Notes under the pieces: model-generated
Databases searched by the model: none
Told to the model about the DNA's origin: nothing
What the model saw: only the letters and a program-made list of their open reading frames with translations
Shown: positions 35,151-44,298 of the stretch, piece by piece
Position numbering within the stretch: the first letter of the stretch is position 1
Layout: each line of letters starts with the position of its first letter
Made by a program: the position numbers and the translations under genes
NCBI GenBank assembly: GCA_021790385.1
Contig: JAJYDW010000005.1
Span: 34,880 to 98,879 of the forward strand
DNA length: 64,000 nucleotides
Direction of reading: 5' to 3'
Source of the DNA: Planctomycetota bacterium
GTDB taxonomy: Bacteria > Planctomycetota > Phycisphaerae > WQYP01

Positions 35151-36632
35151 ATGCTGCTGAATCCCATCCTTACCGGCACTGCCTTATTTGTACTTGGGGC
35201 GTGCATCGGCAGCTTTTTGAACGTGATAATCTGGCGATCAGCTTACCTGGGTCAACCGGTAACGTTTGGTGGCAAAACCGCCGGCCTTAGCCTAAGCTGG
35301 CCGCCATCGCATTGTCCGCATTGCAACTGTGCAATTCGCTGGTATCAGAATATACCGGTGTTGGCGTGGGTGTGGCTGCGGGGACGGTGCGCGAAGTGCC
35401 AGGCCAAAATTCCCGTCCGCTATCCACTGGTGGAACTGGCAACGGGGCTGGCCTTTGCAGCATTGTACGTAGCCTATTTTCATACCGGATGGGGCCACCA
35501 GCCGGTGGGCTTGGCTGGTGCCGGGATATGGCACATGGTCGCAGCCGTTTTTGGAAACGGTGCAGGCAATCAGCAATTCAGGAGCATGTTCAACGGTGGC
35601 ATTACGTTGGGGCTGGATATGTTTTTGGTAGCGGTGCTTTTTGCCGCCTCCGGTATTGACGCAGATTGGTACGAAATTCCCACAGCTTTAACGAATATTC
35701 TTATCGCAGCAGCTTTGCTCACGTCGCTGTTTGGTTTACAGCCCGGTTTGCCGGCTCTAAATCCATCCGGTATGGGGGGGCGCATGGCGGTGGGCGGCAC
35801 GGCGGGACTGCTGGTATCGCTGGGTCTGTTATGGCGGGGCATTTTGCCGCGAAGTTTTTCGCAGGTTGTCTTTGTCCACGCTACGGACACTGCCGCAGCC
35901 GACAGCCATATACCCCAGCGCTCCATTGCTCCCATGCCTGGGCCGCAGAAAAGCTGGCCGTCCGTGGTTGGCACTGTTCTGATTCTGCTGGCGGTGGCGG
36001 CAAGCTGGCTTTGGACCTCCGGCCGCGCCGCTGCGCTGCTAACGCTGATGGCCGCGCTGGTCATTTTTCTGCTGGGTGTGCTGCCTCGCTCCAGCGAAGC
36101 GCCGGATGAATCTGCGCAGGTGCTGGAAGAATCGGCTGCGCCCAACGTGCGAGTGGAAATTCTCAAGGAATTGCTTTTTCTCATGCCGCCGGTGGTGCTG
36201 GCACTGGTAGCGGCATCTATTCCATTTTCGCTGCCTCATCCGGCGTGGTTGCAGCGGCTGCTGGGTGTGCTGCTGGGGCTGCTTTTTGGTGGTGGCTTGA
36301 TCTGGCTGACCAGGATTTCAGGCTCGCTGGCGTTTAACAGGGTGGCCATGGGTTTGGGAGATGTGCATCTGATGGCCGCCATCGGCGCGGTGGTGGGAGC
36401 CAGACTGGTGCTGCCCATATTTTTTATAGCTCCGGTGCTGGGATTGCTGTGGGCAATTGTGTTGAAATTTATGGGCAAACGTAATGTGTTGCCTTATGGC
36501 CCCTGGCTAAGCATGGCCGCCATTCTGGCCTTGCTGGTTGGCTGGCCGATTGAGCATTGGTACCTGTTAAAGATATCAGGCTCGTCCACGGCGCCCGTTA
36601 CCATTCCGATGCATTGGCCGGGGACACCGTAA
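35151..36632 (+). CDS. Prepilin peptidase (A24 family) with a long central insertion
   Basis: The product is 493 residues from ATG 35151; family members are usually 200-290. The N-terminal N-methyltransferase-like part has GSFLNVIIWR and the paired CPHC ... CAKC zinc motif followed by YPLVEL. The two catalytic Asp are in GIDADWYEIPTALTN and MGLGDVHLMAAIGAV (the family's GxGDxKL; here His for Lys). Between them lie ~200 residues with Pro/Ala-rich and charged linkers and about three extra membrane helices. It would process the pseudopilin-like protein encoded at 7800. No secretion genes are adjacent. Confidence 0.85.
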   Translation: MLLNPILTGTALFVLGACIGSFLNVIIWRSAYLGQPVTFGGKTAGLSLSWPPSHCPHCNCAIRWYQNIPVLAWVWLRGRCAKCQAKIPVRYPLVELATGLAFAALYVAYFHTGWGHQPVGLAGAGIWHMVAAVFGNGAGNQQFRSMFNGGITLGLDMFLVAVLFAASGIDADWYEIPTALTNILIAAALLTSLFGLQPGLPALNPSGMGGRMAVGGTAGLLVSLGLLWRGILPRSFSQVVFVHATDTAAADSHIPQRSIAPMPGPQKSWPSVVGTVLILLAVAASWLWTSGRAAALLTLMAALVIFLLGVLPRSSEAPDESAQVLEESAAPNVRVEILKELLFLMPPVVLALVAASIPFSLPHPAWLQRLLGVLLGLLFGGGLIWLTRISGSLAFNRVAMGLGDVHLMAAIGAVVGARLVLPIFFIAPVLGLLWAIVLKFMGKRNVLPYGPWLSMAAILALLVGWPIEHWYLLKISGSSTAPVTIPMHWPGTP

Positions 36633-36685
36633 ACCAGATGGTGCCGCGAGAGAACATTGCCGGCCGGCGATTACCAAAAAGCTTC

Positions 36686-38287
36686 TTATGGTTTGGAATG
36701 CGACCTGGCCGCAGGCAAAGGCAGAGGATCCAACAAGGCTGCGGTCTGGCCGGTAAGTTTGGCATAATACCATCCGGCTACGGCGCGAAAGCCATCACTG
36801 CGATCCACATTGCCAAGGGCTACATGAGCCAGAAGTGGCACAGCCTGTTTTGATCCTTCCCGGCCCAGAATAATTGCAGCACATTGGCCAATACGGCGAT
36901 CGCGATTTCTTAACAGCGACGGAAGCACCGACAGAATAAGCGGAGAAAAATGGTGCTGCCGGCTGCGCAGCATACCGACCAGGACAGCTTCTACAATGCC
37001 TCGCTGCGGGGATTTCAAAAATCCGGCCAGCAGGTGGCGATCGGCGGGCGTATCGGTCTGAGCCAGTTGCTGCACAGCCAATACTGCCCGACCATAATCC
37101 TGGGTACGATCACCATCAACAATAGTAGACAATTTCACCAGTGCGGCCAGCAATGCAGTTTTGTGGGCTGTGGTCGGCTCACTGCAATAACTAAGAACCC
37201 AGTTGAGAAATATCGGCTGTCCTTGATTGATCAGGTGTAACAGAGCCGGGGTAGGATTTTTTTTAGACGCTACAATGATGGCGGTTTTGGCAATATCCCG
37301 GAGCAAGGGCGAACGCGTTTTTTCCAATGGGGCAATATCCGCGGCTTTGATCAGGTGCCCATATTGAATGGCGGCCAGGCCTGCTTCGATGCGATCGACC
37401 ACACCCCTGGCATCCCGGACGGCCTGACCGAGCAGTATCGCACCTGCAGGATCATTCATCTTCAAGAGTGCCCGGATGGCGCTAAGCCTGGTGCCAAATT
37501 CGCTGCGCGGATTTTTGGCAATAAGCTGCAACCATGGAATGGCAGGGTGAATTTTTTCGCTGGCAACACGCAACAGCAGCAACCGCTTGATGCGCCGCAT
37601 GCGAGGGCTATGGTGGCCGGCCAATTCCGCCAAAACCTCCAGACCTTTGCGAATCTGGGCTGGATTGGGTGTTTGCAATAACGTAAGGGCGGCATAATAA
37701 CGAACGCTGGGGCGGCTGCTGGCCAGTGTCTGATCAAGTATGGGCAACACCAGTTTGGGATGCTTCTTGACCAGCACTGCCGCGGCCATCATGCGCTGGG
37801 CTGGCTCGGGAGCTTTGGTCAGCAGATGCTGGAGTTGGGCCGGTGATAATTTTCCATCCTGCATGGCCTCGGCCAGGGCCGGGGTAATAAGCCGGGTATC
37901 CACATTTGCCAGCAACTTTCTCAGGTGCAGCAGCTTGGGATTTTGCGTTACATAATTGGCATCCACCAGCCCCAGCAGTTGCAACTGGGGGTCCTTGGAA
38001 GCACTAAGCCTTAGAAAAAAGGGAGCCAAAGCGGGATCGCGCGTGGAGCGCAGATTCAACAGTATCTGGGCACCAGAGACATTAAAGGTAAAGGCCTCAT
38101 TAAACAACTTTTGGGTTTGCAGAATAACCGGGTCGGTAGTCTTAGCAACGGGCGGCAAGGCCCAAGCACAGCCGCACCACAGCATGGCCCCGGCCGCAAT
38201 CAACAGTCGCACAGCCGTGATGCGATTCCACGGCCTGCAAATTGTTTTCCGGTCATTTGTTTGGTTGGGTGTTGCCAGGATGTTCAC
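36686..38287 (-). CDS. Exported HEAT-like repeat protein
   Basis: The product is 533 residues. The start is GTG 38287 with AGGAG 8 nt upstream. A signal peptide (VRLLIAAGAMLWCGCAWA, cleavage near residue 45) precedes an all-helical body of ~35-residue repeats typical of HEAT/PBS-lyase folds (VRYYAALTLLQTPNP, GTRLSAIRALLKMNDPAGA, IGQCAAIILGREGSKQAVPLL). No catalytic motif is seen; it is probably a periplasmic or outer-surface binding protein. It is isolated from the nrdJ operon by 90 bp, on the same strand. Confidence 0.75.
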   Translation of the reverse strand: MNILATPNQTNDRKTICRPWNRITAVRLLIAAGAMLWCGCAWALPPVAKTTDPVILQTQKLFNEAFTFNVSGAQILLNLRSTRDPALAPFFLRLSASKDPQLQLLGLVDANYVTQNPKLLHLRKLLANVDTRLITPALAEAMQDGKLSPAQLQHLLTKAPEPAQRMMAAAVLVKKHPKLVLPILDQTLASSRPSVRYYAALTLLQTPNPAQIRKGLEVLAELAGHHSPRMRRIKRLLLLRVASEKIHPAIPWLQLIAKNPRSEFGTRLSAIRALLKMNDPAGAILLGQAVRDARGVVDRIEAGLAAIQYGHLIKAADIAPLEKTRSPLLRDIAKTAIIVASKKNPTPALLHLINQGQPIFLNWVLSYCSEPTTAHKTALLAALVKLSTIVDGDRTQDYGRAVLAVQQLAQTDTPADRHLLAGFLKSPQRGIVEAVLVGMLRSRQHHFSPLILSVLPSLLRNRDRRIGQCAAIILGREGSKQAVPLLAHVALGNVDRSDGFRAVAGWYYAKLTGQTAALLDPLPLPAARSHSKP

Positions 38288-38377
38288 GAGCGATTCTCCT
38301 ATAAGCCGAACAGAGAATTGTCCCCGTGAACCGGCCGCACCGCAACTACCGGCTCCCGCAGCGGGCCGGTAGTTGTG

Positions 38378-41300
38378 TTATGAACATCCCATGGAATTAC
38401 CACAGTTCAGGCACTTGTAACAACTGCCGTTGCGCACCGTAATGCTGCCGCACGTACACGTCGGCGCATCACCCATCAACGTGGCCATTTGTTGCGAAAG
38501 TACCGCCGCCGCCGTGGTGGACTCCGGAAAAGTAATCCGGGAATTAGAAGCCATCACGGTTGCAGAGACTTGTGCCTGTCCGCCGGCACTGGTTTTGCCG
38601 GCCCCGGGATGGCCATCTTTGGAGCCATGACCGTTGCCGTTGCCATGGCCATTTTGGGCATCCGTTGCCGATGCCGCGGCGGCTGCGATACGGTTGGCCG
38701 TCGCAGCATCCTGCGCCAGGGTCTTTTCGTCGCCATTGCCGTTGTCATGACCGGCACCGTTACCGTCGCGGGAAGCTGGGGTTGAATCGGCAGCCGGGGC
38801 ATGATCGCGCTGCGGTGCATTAGCCGCGCGGTACCCTGACATAAACTGCATGCCCAGCCAGCGCACCAGATAATCTATGGGGCTTTTGGCAAAGGGCATA
38901 TCGGGATTGGCCGTCATACCGGATGGTTCAAAACGCATGTGTTCAAACTTGCGCACGATGGCTTCCAGCGGCACGCCGTATTGCAAATTCAAAGACACCA
39001 GGGTGGCAATGGTATCCATCAATCCACCGACGGTGCTACCCTGCTTGGCCATAGTGATAAACACCTCGCCCGGACTGCCATCTTCAAACAAACCGCAGGT
39101 GAGATAACCTTCGTGGCGATCAATGCTGAATTTGTGGGTAATGCTGGGCCGGGTATCAGGCAAGCGCCGGCGCATGGGGCGATAAACCACCTTTTCCACG
39201 ACGCGTTCCACGGTGGTTGCACCGTGTAGGGCGGTGGCTTTAGTGCCCAAAGTTTCGGCACCGCCCACGGGAATGGTTCCGTCACCGAGCAAACTCGGAG
39301 CAGGGTCGCCACAGACCGCGCAAGCGGCGACGGCTTCCACTTTCAGCGCGTCAATTTCCGCATCATCCGCGGCATCATCATCGGCGGTACTGTTCAGCGG
39401 CTGGCTGAGCTTGGACCCATCGCGGTAAAGGGCTACCGCCTTCAACCCCAGCTTCCAGCTTTCGCGGTAGGCTTCCTCAATGTCGCCGATGCTGACTTCA
39501 TTGGGCAAGTTGATGGTTTTACTGATGGCCCCGCTGATAAATGGCTGGGCCGCCGCCATCATTTTGATGTGCCCGTGATGATGAATGAATCTTTTACCTT
39601 TGCGGCCGCAACGGTTGGCGCAATCGAATACGCTCAGGTGTTCCTCTTTCAGATGCGGTGCGCCTTCCACCGTCTGGCAGCCGCAGATAACATCGTTGGC
39701 CTGGCGAATCTGCCGCTTGGTGAACCCCAAGGCCCGCAGCAGATTAAAAGAAGGATTACGCCACTGCTCGACTGCAAAACCCAGGCGGGTCATGGTAGCC
39801 TCACCCAGAGAAAATGGAGAAAAGGCGAAGGCCAGCTCGAAAACCGAAGGGAGGCATGCTTCGATTTTAGCCAGTTCGTCATCCGTGAAGCCCTTCGCCT
39901 TTAGTGTCTCCTGGTTGATAACCTCGCTGCCTTTGAGGGTCAGCGTACCTAACACGTACGTGAGAATGTCTTTTATCTGTGCGGGTGTGTAGCCCAGATT
40001 TTTCAGGGCCGGCTCAATGGACTGGTTGGCAATTTTGAAATAGCCGCCCCCGGCCAGTTTTTTGAATTTCACCAAGGCAAAATCCGGCTCCACGCCGGTG
40101 GTGTCGCAGTCCATCAGCAGGCCGATAGTGCCGGTGGGCGCAATGACGGTGGTCTGGGCATTGCGGTAACCATGTTGTTCGCCCAGCGTCACGGCCCGAT
40201 TCCAGGCTTCCTGGGCGGCTTTGAGCAGCGCTGCGGTGGCGGGTGCGGCATTAAATTGGGCCGCATCAATTTCCACCGGCTTGATCACCAGCTTCTCATA
40301 CTGGCCGGCGGCCTGAGCCGCTGCCCGGTGATTGTGCATGACGCGCAGCATATCCTGCCGATTGCGGTGATATCCGGGAAACGGCCCGAGTTCACGGGCC
40401 ATTTCGGCGGAAGCAGCATAACTTTCCGCCGTCATCAATGCCGTGATGGCTCCGCAGATGGCCCGGGCTTTTTCGCTGTCATAGGCAATACCCGCTACCA
40501 TCAGCATCGTGCCGATGTTGGCATAACCAAGACCCAGCGTGCGGTATTCGTAGCTTAGACGGGCGATTTCCCGGCTCGGATAGGCCGCCATAAGCACCGA
40601 AATTTCCAGGACCATCGTCCACAGGCGGCACGCGTGCTGAAACCCGGCGATGTCAAATTCGCGGCTTTCCGAATTGAAAAATTTCATCAGGTTGATGGAC
40701 GCCAGGTTGCAGGCAGTGTTATCCAGAAACATATATTCGCTGCACGGGTTGCTGGCATTGATGCGGCCGCTTTGCGGACAGGTATGCCATTCGTTGATGG
40801 TGTCATCGTATTGCACGCCGGGGTCCGCACAGCGCCAGGCGGCAAAGGCAATCTGCTGCCACAAGTCGCGGGCTTTCATGGTTTTGTGGAGTTTTTTGTC
40901 GGTGCGCCGGATTAAATTCCACGAGCCGTCCTTTTCCACCGCATCAATAAAGCGATGGGGCACGCGCACAGAATTGTTGGAATTCTGGCCGGAAACGGTG
41001 GCATAGGCTTCACCATTAAAATCATAATCCAGGCGAAGGTGCAGCTTTTCCGCGATCTCCCGCTGCTCTTTGGGCAGGTGCTTGACACCTTCCACCATGG
41101 CCGCAACCTTGATCTCTTCCCGCACTTTCCAGTTGATAAAGTCTTCAATGTCCGGATGATCCAGATCCAGGCAGACCATTTTCGCGGCGCGGCGCGTGGT
41201 GCCGCCCGATTTAATAGCCCCGGCGGCACGGTCGCCAATTTTTAAAAAGCTCATCAGGCCGGAAGATTTCCCGCCGCCGGACAGAGCTTCATTTTCACCG

Positions 41301-41968
41301 CGGACCTTGGAAAAGTTGGCTCCGGTCCCGGATCCATACTTAAAAAGCCGGGCTTCGCGAACCCATAAATCCATGATGCCGCCTTCATTGACCAGATCAT
41401 CATCGACGCTCTGGATAAAGCAGGCGTGCGGCTGCGGATGGGTGTAGGCGTCGGCAGCCTGTTCCAACTGATGGGACTTGGGATTCACGTACCAATGACC
41501 CTGGGACGGACCGGTCATGCCGTAGGCAAAATTCAGCCCGGTGTTAAACCATTGCGGCGAATTAGGAGCCGCCATTTGATGCAGCAGCATATGGGCCAGT
41601 TCGTCATAAAAACACTGGGCATCTTCGGGCGAATCAAAATAGCCATAATCCCGGCCCCACTGCGTCCAGCAACCCGCCAGGCGATGGACGACCTGCCGGA
41701 CGGATTTTTCCGGGCCTTTTTTCTGGCGGCCCTGGTCATCGAGAACCGGATCTCCGTTGGAATCCACCTGGGGAACCCCGGCTTTGCGGAGGTATTTGCT
41801 GACCATAATGTCGGTAGCCAGTTGCGACCAGTCCGCGGGGACTTCAGCGTCTTTCATTTCAAAGACCACCGATCCATCCACATTGGTGATGCGGCTGGAG
41901 CGGCGGGAAAATTCTACTGTGGAATAAACATCCGTGCCGGCTCTGGTAAAACGACGGGAAATTTTCAT
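38378..41968 (-). CDS. nrdJ: Adenosylcobalamin-dependent (class II) ribonucleoside-diphosphate reductase
   Basis: The product is 1196 residues. It reduces ribonucleotides to deoxyribonucleotides without oxygen. The barrel contains the redox Cys (ACFIQSVDDDL, ~residue 186), the loop SNPCSEYMFLDNTACNLASI (active-site Asn, Cys, Glu, ~residue 410), and GTGANFSKVRG. A TSCPD-like domain (GYLTCGLFEDGSPGEVFI) lies near residue 965. A ~90-residue linker rich in Gly, Asn, His and Asp follows it. The C-terminal tail CTCGSITVRNGSCYKC ending CLNCGNSMGCS probably shuttles electrons or binds zinc. No intein is present. It is the second gene of a dcd-nrdJ operon (35-bp gap). No cobalamin riboswitch is visible upstream. 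Confidence 0.95.
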   Translation of the reverse strand: MKISRRFTRAGTDVYSTVEFSRRSSRITNVDGSVVFEMKDAEVPADWSQLATDIMVSKYLRKAGVPQVDSNGDPVLDDQGRQKKGPEKSVRQVVHRLAGCWTQWGRDYGYFDSPEDAQCFYDELAHMLLHQMAAPNSPQWFNTGLNFAYGMTGPSQGHWYVNPKSHQLEQAADAYTHPQPHACFIQSVDDDLVNEGGIMDLWVREARLFKYGSGTGANFSKVRGENEALSGGGKSSGLMSFLKIGDRAAGAIKSGGTTRRAAKMVCLDLDHPDIEDFINWKVREEIKVAAMVEGVKHLPKEQREIAEKLHLRLDYDFNGEAYATVSGQNSNNSVRVPHRFIDAVEKDGSWNLIRRTDKKLHKTMKARDLWQQIAFAAWRCADPGVQYDDTINEWHTCPQSGRINASNPCSEYMFLDNTACNLASINLMKFFNSESREFDIAGFQHACRLWTMVLEISVLMAAYPSREIARLSYEYRTLGLGYANIGTMLMVAGIAYDSEKARAICGAITALMTAESYAASAEMARELGPFPGYHRNRQDMLRVMHNHRAAAQAAGQYEKLVIKPVEIDAAQFNAAPATAALLKAAQEAWNRAVTLGEQHGYRNAQTTVIAPTGTIGLLMDCDTTGVEPDFALVKFKKLAGGGYFKIANQSIEPALKNLGYTPAQIKDILTYVLGTLTLKGSEVINQETLKAKGFTDDELAKIEACLPSVFELAFAFSPFSLGEATMTRLGFAVEQWRNPSFNLLRALGFTKRQIRQANDVICGCQTVEGAPHLKEEHLSVFDCANRCGRKGKRFIHHHGHIKMMAAAQPFISGAISKTINLPNEVSIGDIEEAYRESWKLGLKAVALYRDGSKLSQPLNSTADDDAADDAEIDALKVEAVAACAVCGDPAPSLLGDGTIPVGGAETLGTKATALHGATTVERVVEKVVYRPMRRRLPDTRPSITHKFSIDRHEGYLTCGLFEDGSPGEVFITMAKQGSTVGGLMDTIATLVSLNLQYGVPLEAIVRKFEHMRFEPSGMTANPDMPFAKSPIDYLVRWLGMQFMSGYRAANAPQRDHAPAADSTPASRDGNGAGHDNGNGDEKTLAQDAATANRIAAAAASATDAQNGHGNGNGHGSKDGHPGAGKTSAGGQAQVSATVMASNSRITFPESTTAAAVLSQQMATLMGDAPTCTCGSITVRNGSCYKCLNCGNSMGCS

Positions 41969-42003
41969 GGATTGAATCCTTTCACACTAAATCGCTGACT
42001 CAC

Positions 42004-42558
42004 TTAATCCACACGTGGGAGAGTCAACCCGGGTTGATCCTGATATTTACCGCTCTTGTCGGCGTAACTGGTTCGACACGTCTTCTCGCCGCGGAGAAAA
42101 ATGATCTGGGCAATGCCTTCGTTGGCGTAGATTTTTGCGGGCAGCGGGGTGGTGTTCGATATTTCGATGGTGATGCGACCTTTCCATTCCGGCTCCAGCG
42201 GGGTCACATTGACAATAATGCCGCAGCGGGCGTAAGTACTTTTGCCTACACAAATAGCCAGCATGTCGCGGGGAATTTCAAAATACTCCACGGTTTCACA
42301 AAGGGCAAAACTGTTGGGTGGAATCAGAACATGGCCCACGGTGCCGGCATCCACATCCACAAAACTTCTCGGAGAAAAGTTTTTCGGATCCACCACTTCC
42401 GAATTAACATTGGTAAAGATCTTAAAACTAGGCCCCACCCGCACATCATAGCCGTAGCTGGAAACACCATAGCTGATTTTGCCTGCCCGTTTCACGGCCT
42501 GCTCGAACGGCACTATTTTTACCAATTCTTCGATTTGCGTATCGGCGAGAATGCCCAT
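42004..42558 (-). CDS. dcd: dCTP deaminase
   Basis: The product is 184 residues. ATG 42558 has AAGG ~10 nt upstream and starts the conserved MGILAD; an in-frame start further upstream is not conserved. Substrate-binding motifs are present: [13 protein letters not shown], the catalytic-strand [21 protein letters not shown] and the catalytic Glu in [15 protein letters not shown]. It supplies dUTP for thymidylate synthesis. It precedes nrdJ by 35 bp on the same strand, linking two steps of deoxynucleotide supply. The family also has bifunctional DCD/DUT members; monofunctional is assumed. Confidence 0.95.
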   Translation of the reverse strand: MGILADTQIEELVKIVPFEQAVKRAGKISYGVSSYGYDVRVGPSFKIFTNVNSEVVDPKNFSPRSFVDVDAGTVGHVLIPPNSFALCETVEYFEIPRDMLAICVGKSTYARCGIIVNVTPLEPEWKGRITIEISNTTPLPAKIYANEGIAQIIFLRGEKTCRTSYADKSGKYQDQPGLTLPRVD

Positions 42559-42747
42559 GTTTTTTACCTTCGCTTGATGTTTGGCATTTGTTAGCATATC
42601 TTATTTTCACACACGAGGCAAATTTCGGCTAATGACCGACCACCGCCTGTTATCATCCATAGCAACTCTCTAGCCATCGTCCGCAACCATTTTAACGTGC
42701 CGCCGGAATTTGTTTACACTCGTACTGGCGAGCACAAGTGTCAGTCT

Positions 42748-42875
42748 ACCACTACAAATTGTGGTGTCAATCACACATCACGCTAATTGTTGTGCAACAG
42801 GTTATCCACACTCATAACCCAATTTATTCACAAGACTTGTGGTGTAATAAAAAAAAACCACCAGCCCTTGTGGTT
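42748..42875. promoter_or_regulatory. Divergent regulatory region of dcd-nrdJ and mutY: two CAC-N8-GTG dyads and two DnaA-box words
   Basis: ACCAC-TACAAATT-GTGGT (42748-42765) and AACCAC-N8-GTGGTT (42856-42875) share the arm pattern and the spacing of the NrdR box (CAC-N8-GTG), though the second core is GC-rich. Between them are TTATCCACA (42802-42810), a perfect DnaA box, and TTATTCACA (42824-42832), a consensus-compatible one, in the same orientation. NrdR controls ribonucleotide reductase genes in many bacteria, and DnaA controls nrdAB in E. coli; transfer of these roles to this site is inference. Confidence 0.5.
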
Positions 42876-42964
42876 TCCCCACGCAGCGCGTTAACCTACC
42901 CGCGTTAAGTATTTTTGATCTTTTAGCCAAGCTTTGGTAAAATTTATTTTTCGGTTGTATCTTA

Positions 42965-44116
42965 ATGCAAAATAAAGACTTACAAAAATACGCTCCAGCT
43001 TCATTTAGCCCATCTACGCGCAAAAAAAAATGGTCGCTGCTGCAAAAATCATTGTCAAACCGCCTGATTTCGTGGTTTTCAGCTCACCAACGACCGCTTC
43101 CCTGGCGGCAAACCACCGATCCTTATGCCATCTGGGTATCAGAAATTATGCTCCAGCAGACGCAGGTGGCCACTGTTGTGCCCTATTTTCAGCGATTTAT
43201 GGCCCGTTATCCCACAGTACGTATGCTCGCCGCAGCTCCGCTGGAAGAGGTGCTTTCGCTTTGGGCCGGCCTGGGTTATTACTCCCGGGCCACGCGCCTG
43301 CACCGCTGCGCCCAGTTCATCTGTACGTACCGTAACGGGCAGTTTCCGTGTACACGTACTGAGCTTATGGCGCTGCCCGGCATCGGCAGGTATACCGCTG
43401 GAGCTGTTGCCAGCATGGCCTTTGGCCAAAGCGTGCCGGTACTGGATGGCAATGTTATACGTGTACTTACCAGATTGCTGGCCATCTCTGACAATATCGC
43501 CGCGACCGCCACCCACACGTTGCTCTGGGCCATCGCCGAAACACTCGTCCCCGTTGCCGATGCGGGTACGTATAACCAGGCCATCATGGAATTGGGGGCC
43601 ACGGTTTGCCTGCCGCGCCATCCGCATTGCAGCCGGTGCCCGGTACAGGACCTTTGCCAAGCCCGTCGGCGGAATCTGCAAAGCACCCTTCCGGTCAAGA
43701 CTGCCGCGCCCCGGCCCCAGAGGTCTCATTGCCTGGCGGTGGTCATTGAAGCCGCGGGAAAATTCCTTTTGGTCAAACGTCCGCCCGGCGGCCTTTGGTC
43801 GAGCCTGTGGGAATTTCCGACTTTCCATACCTCCACCAGGCGCAGCACCGAAAAGCACGTTCTGCGAATCATGGAACGATCCTTGGGGCTAAGGGTAAGC
43901 GCAATCCGGGCCATCGGCCCCCTGCGCCATCAACTTACGCATCGCACGTTTGATTATCACATTTTTCACACCCGGATAGATGCCGCACCGCCAGAGCTTC
44001 TGCTGCCGGAGTCTGACCGCGGCCGCTACCAGGCCTTTGCCTGGGTCAAGACCATAGCCCAGCGCCCGTGCGGCACGATCACCCGGAAAATCGAACAGGC
44101 CATCAAGGCCGGATAG
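42965..44116 (+). CDS. mutY: A/G-specific adenine glycosylase MutY
   Basis: The product is 383 residues. It removes adenine mispaired with 8-oxoguanine. The N-terminal domain has PWRQTTDPYAIWVSEIMLQQ (catalytic Glu region), LPGIGRYTAGAVASMAFG (helix-hairpin-helix) and VLDGNVIRVLTR with the catalytic Asp. The [4Fe-4S] loop is C-x6-C-x2-C-x5-C (CLPRHPHCSRCPVQDLC). A Nudix-like C-terminal domain (LAVVIEAAGKFLLVKRPPGG, LWEFPTF) recognises 8-oxoG. There is no strong ribosome-binding site at ATG 42965. It is divergent from dcd-nrdJ. Confidence 0.96.
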   Translation: MQNKDLQKYAPASFSPSTRKKKWSLLQKSLSNRLISWFSAHQRPLPWRQTTDPYAIWVSEIMLQQTQVATVVPYFQRFMARYPTVRMLAAAPLEEVLSLWAGLGYYSRATRLHRCAQFICTYRNGQFPCTRTELMALPGIGRYTAGAVASMAFGQSVPVLDGNVIRVLTRLLAISDNIAATATHTLLWAIAETLVPVADAGTYNQAIMELGATVCLPRHPHCSRCPVQDLCQARRRNLQSTLPVKTAAPRPQRSHCLAVVIEAAGKFLLVKRPPGGLWSSLWEFPTFHTSTRRSTEKHVLRIMERSLGLRVSAIRAIGPLRHQLTHRTFDYHIFHTRIDAAPPELLLPESDRGRYQAFAWVKTIAQRPCGTITRKIEQAIKAG

Positions 44117-44298
44117 GTTGTGACTGCCCGCGCTCCCAACGGTTCGGCCAACCGGTAATGCCCACTCCCTTAAAGAAGCCCTCGTCGCCGACATCGCCAC
44201 GCGGTTCTGCCGCAGCCTCGGCGGTTGCCCAAGAGGTGGCAAAGATCACGTGACTGCCCCACGTTGCTGCTGGCACGTCGATTCAGCACGTCGGCCGT

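Noticed and set aside
38378..41968. Intein in nrdJ or dnaB
   Set aside because: Both proteins read through their catalytic motifs without an inserted splicing domain, and their lengths fit uninterrupted proteins.
42780..42835. Chromosomal origin of replication
   Set aside because: Only two DnaA-box words and no AT-rich unwinding element cluster were found, and dnaA and dnaN are not nearby. Kept as a regulatory region.
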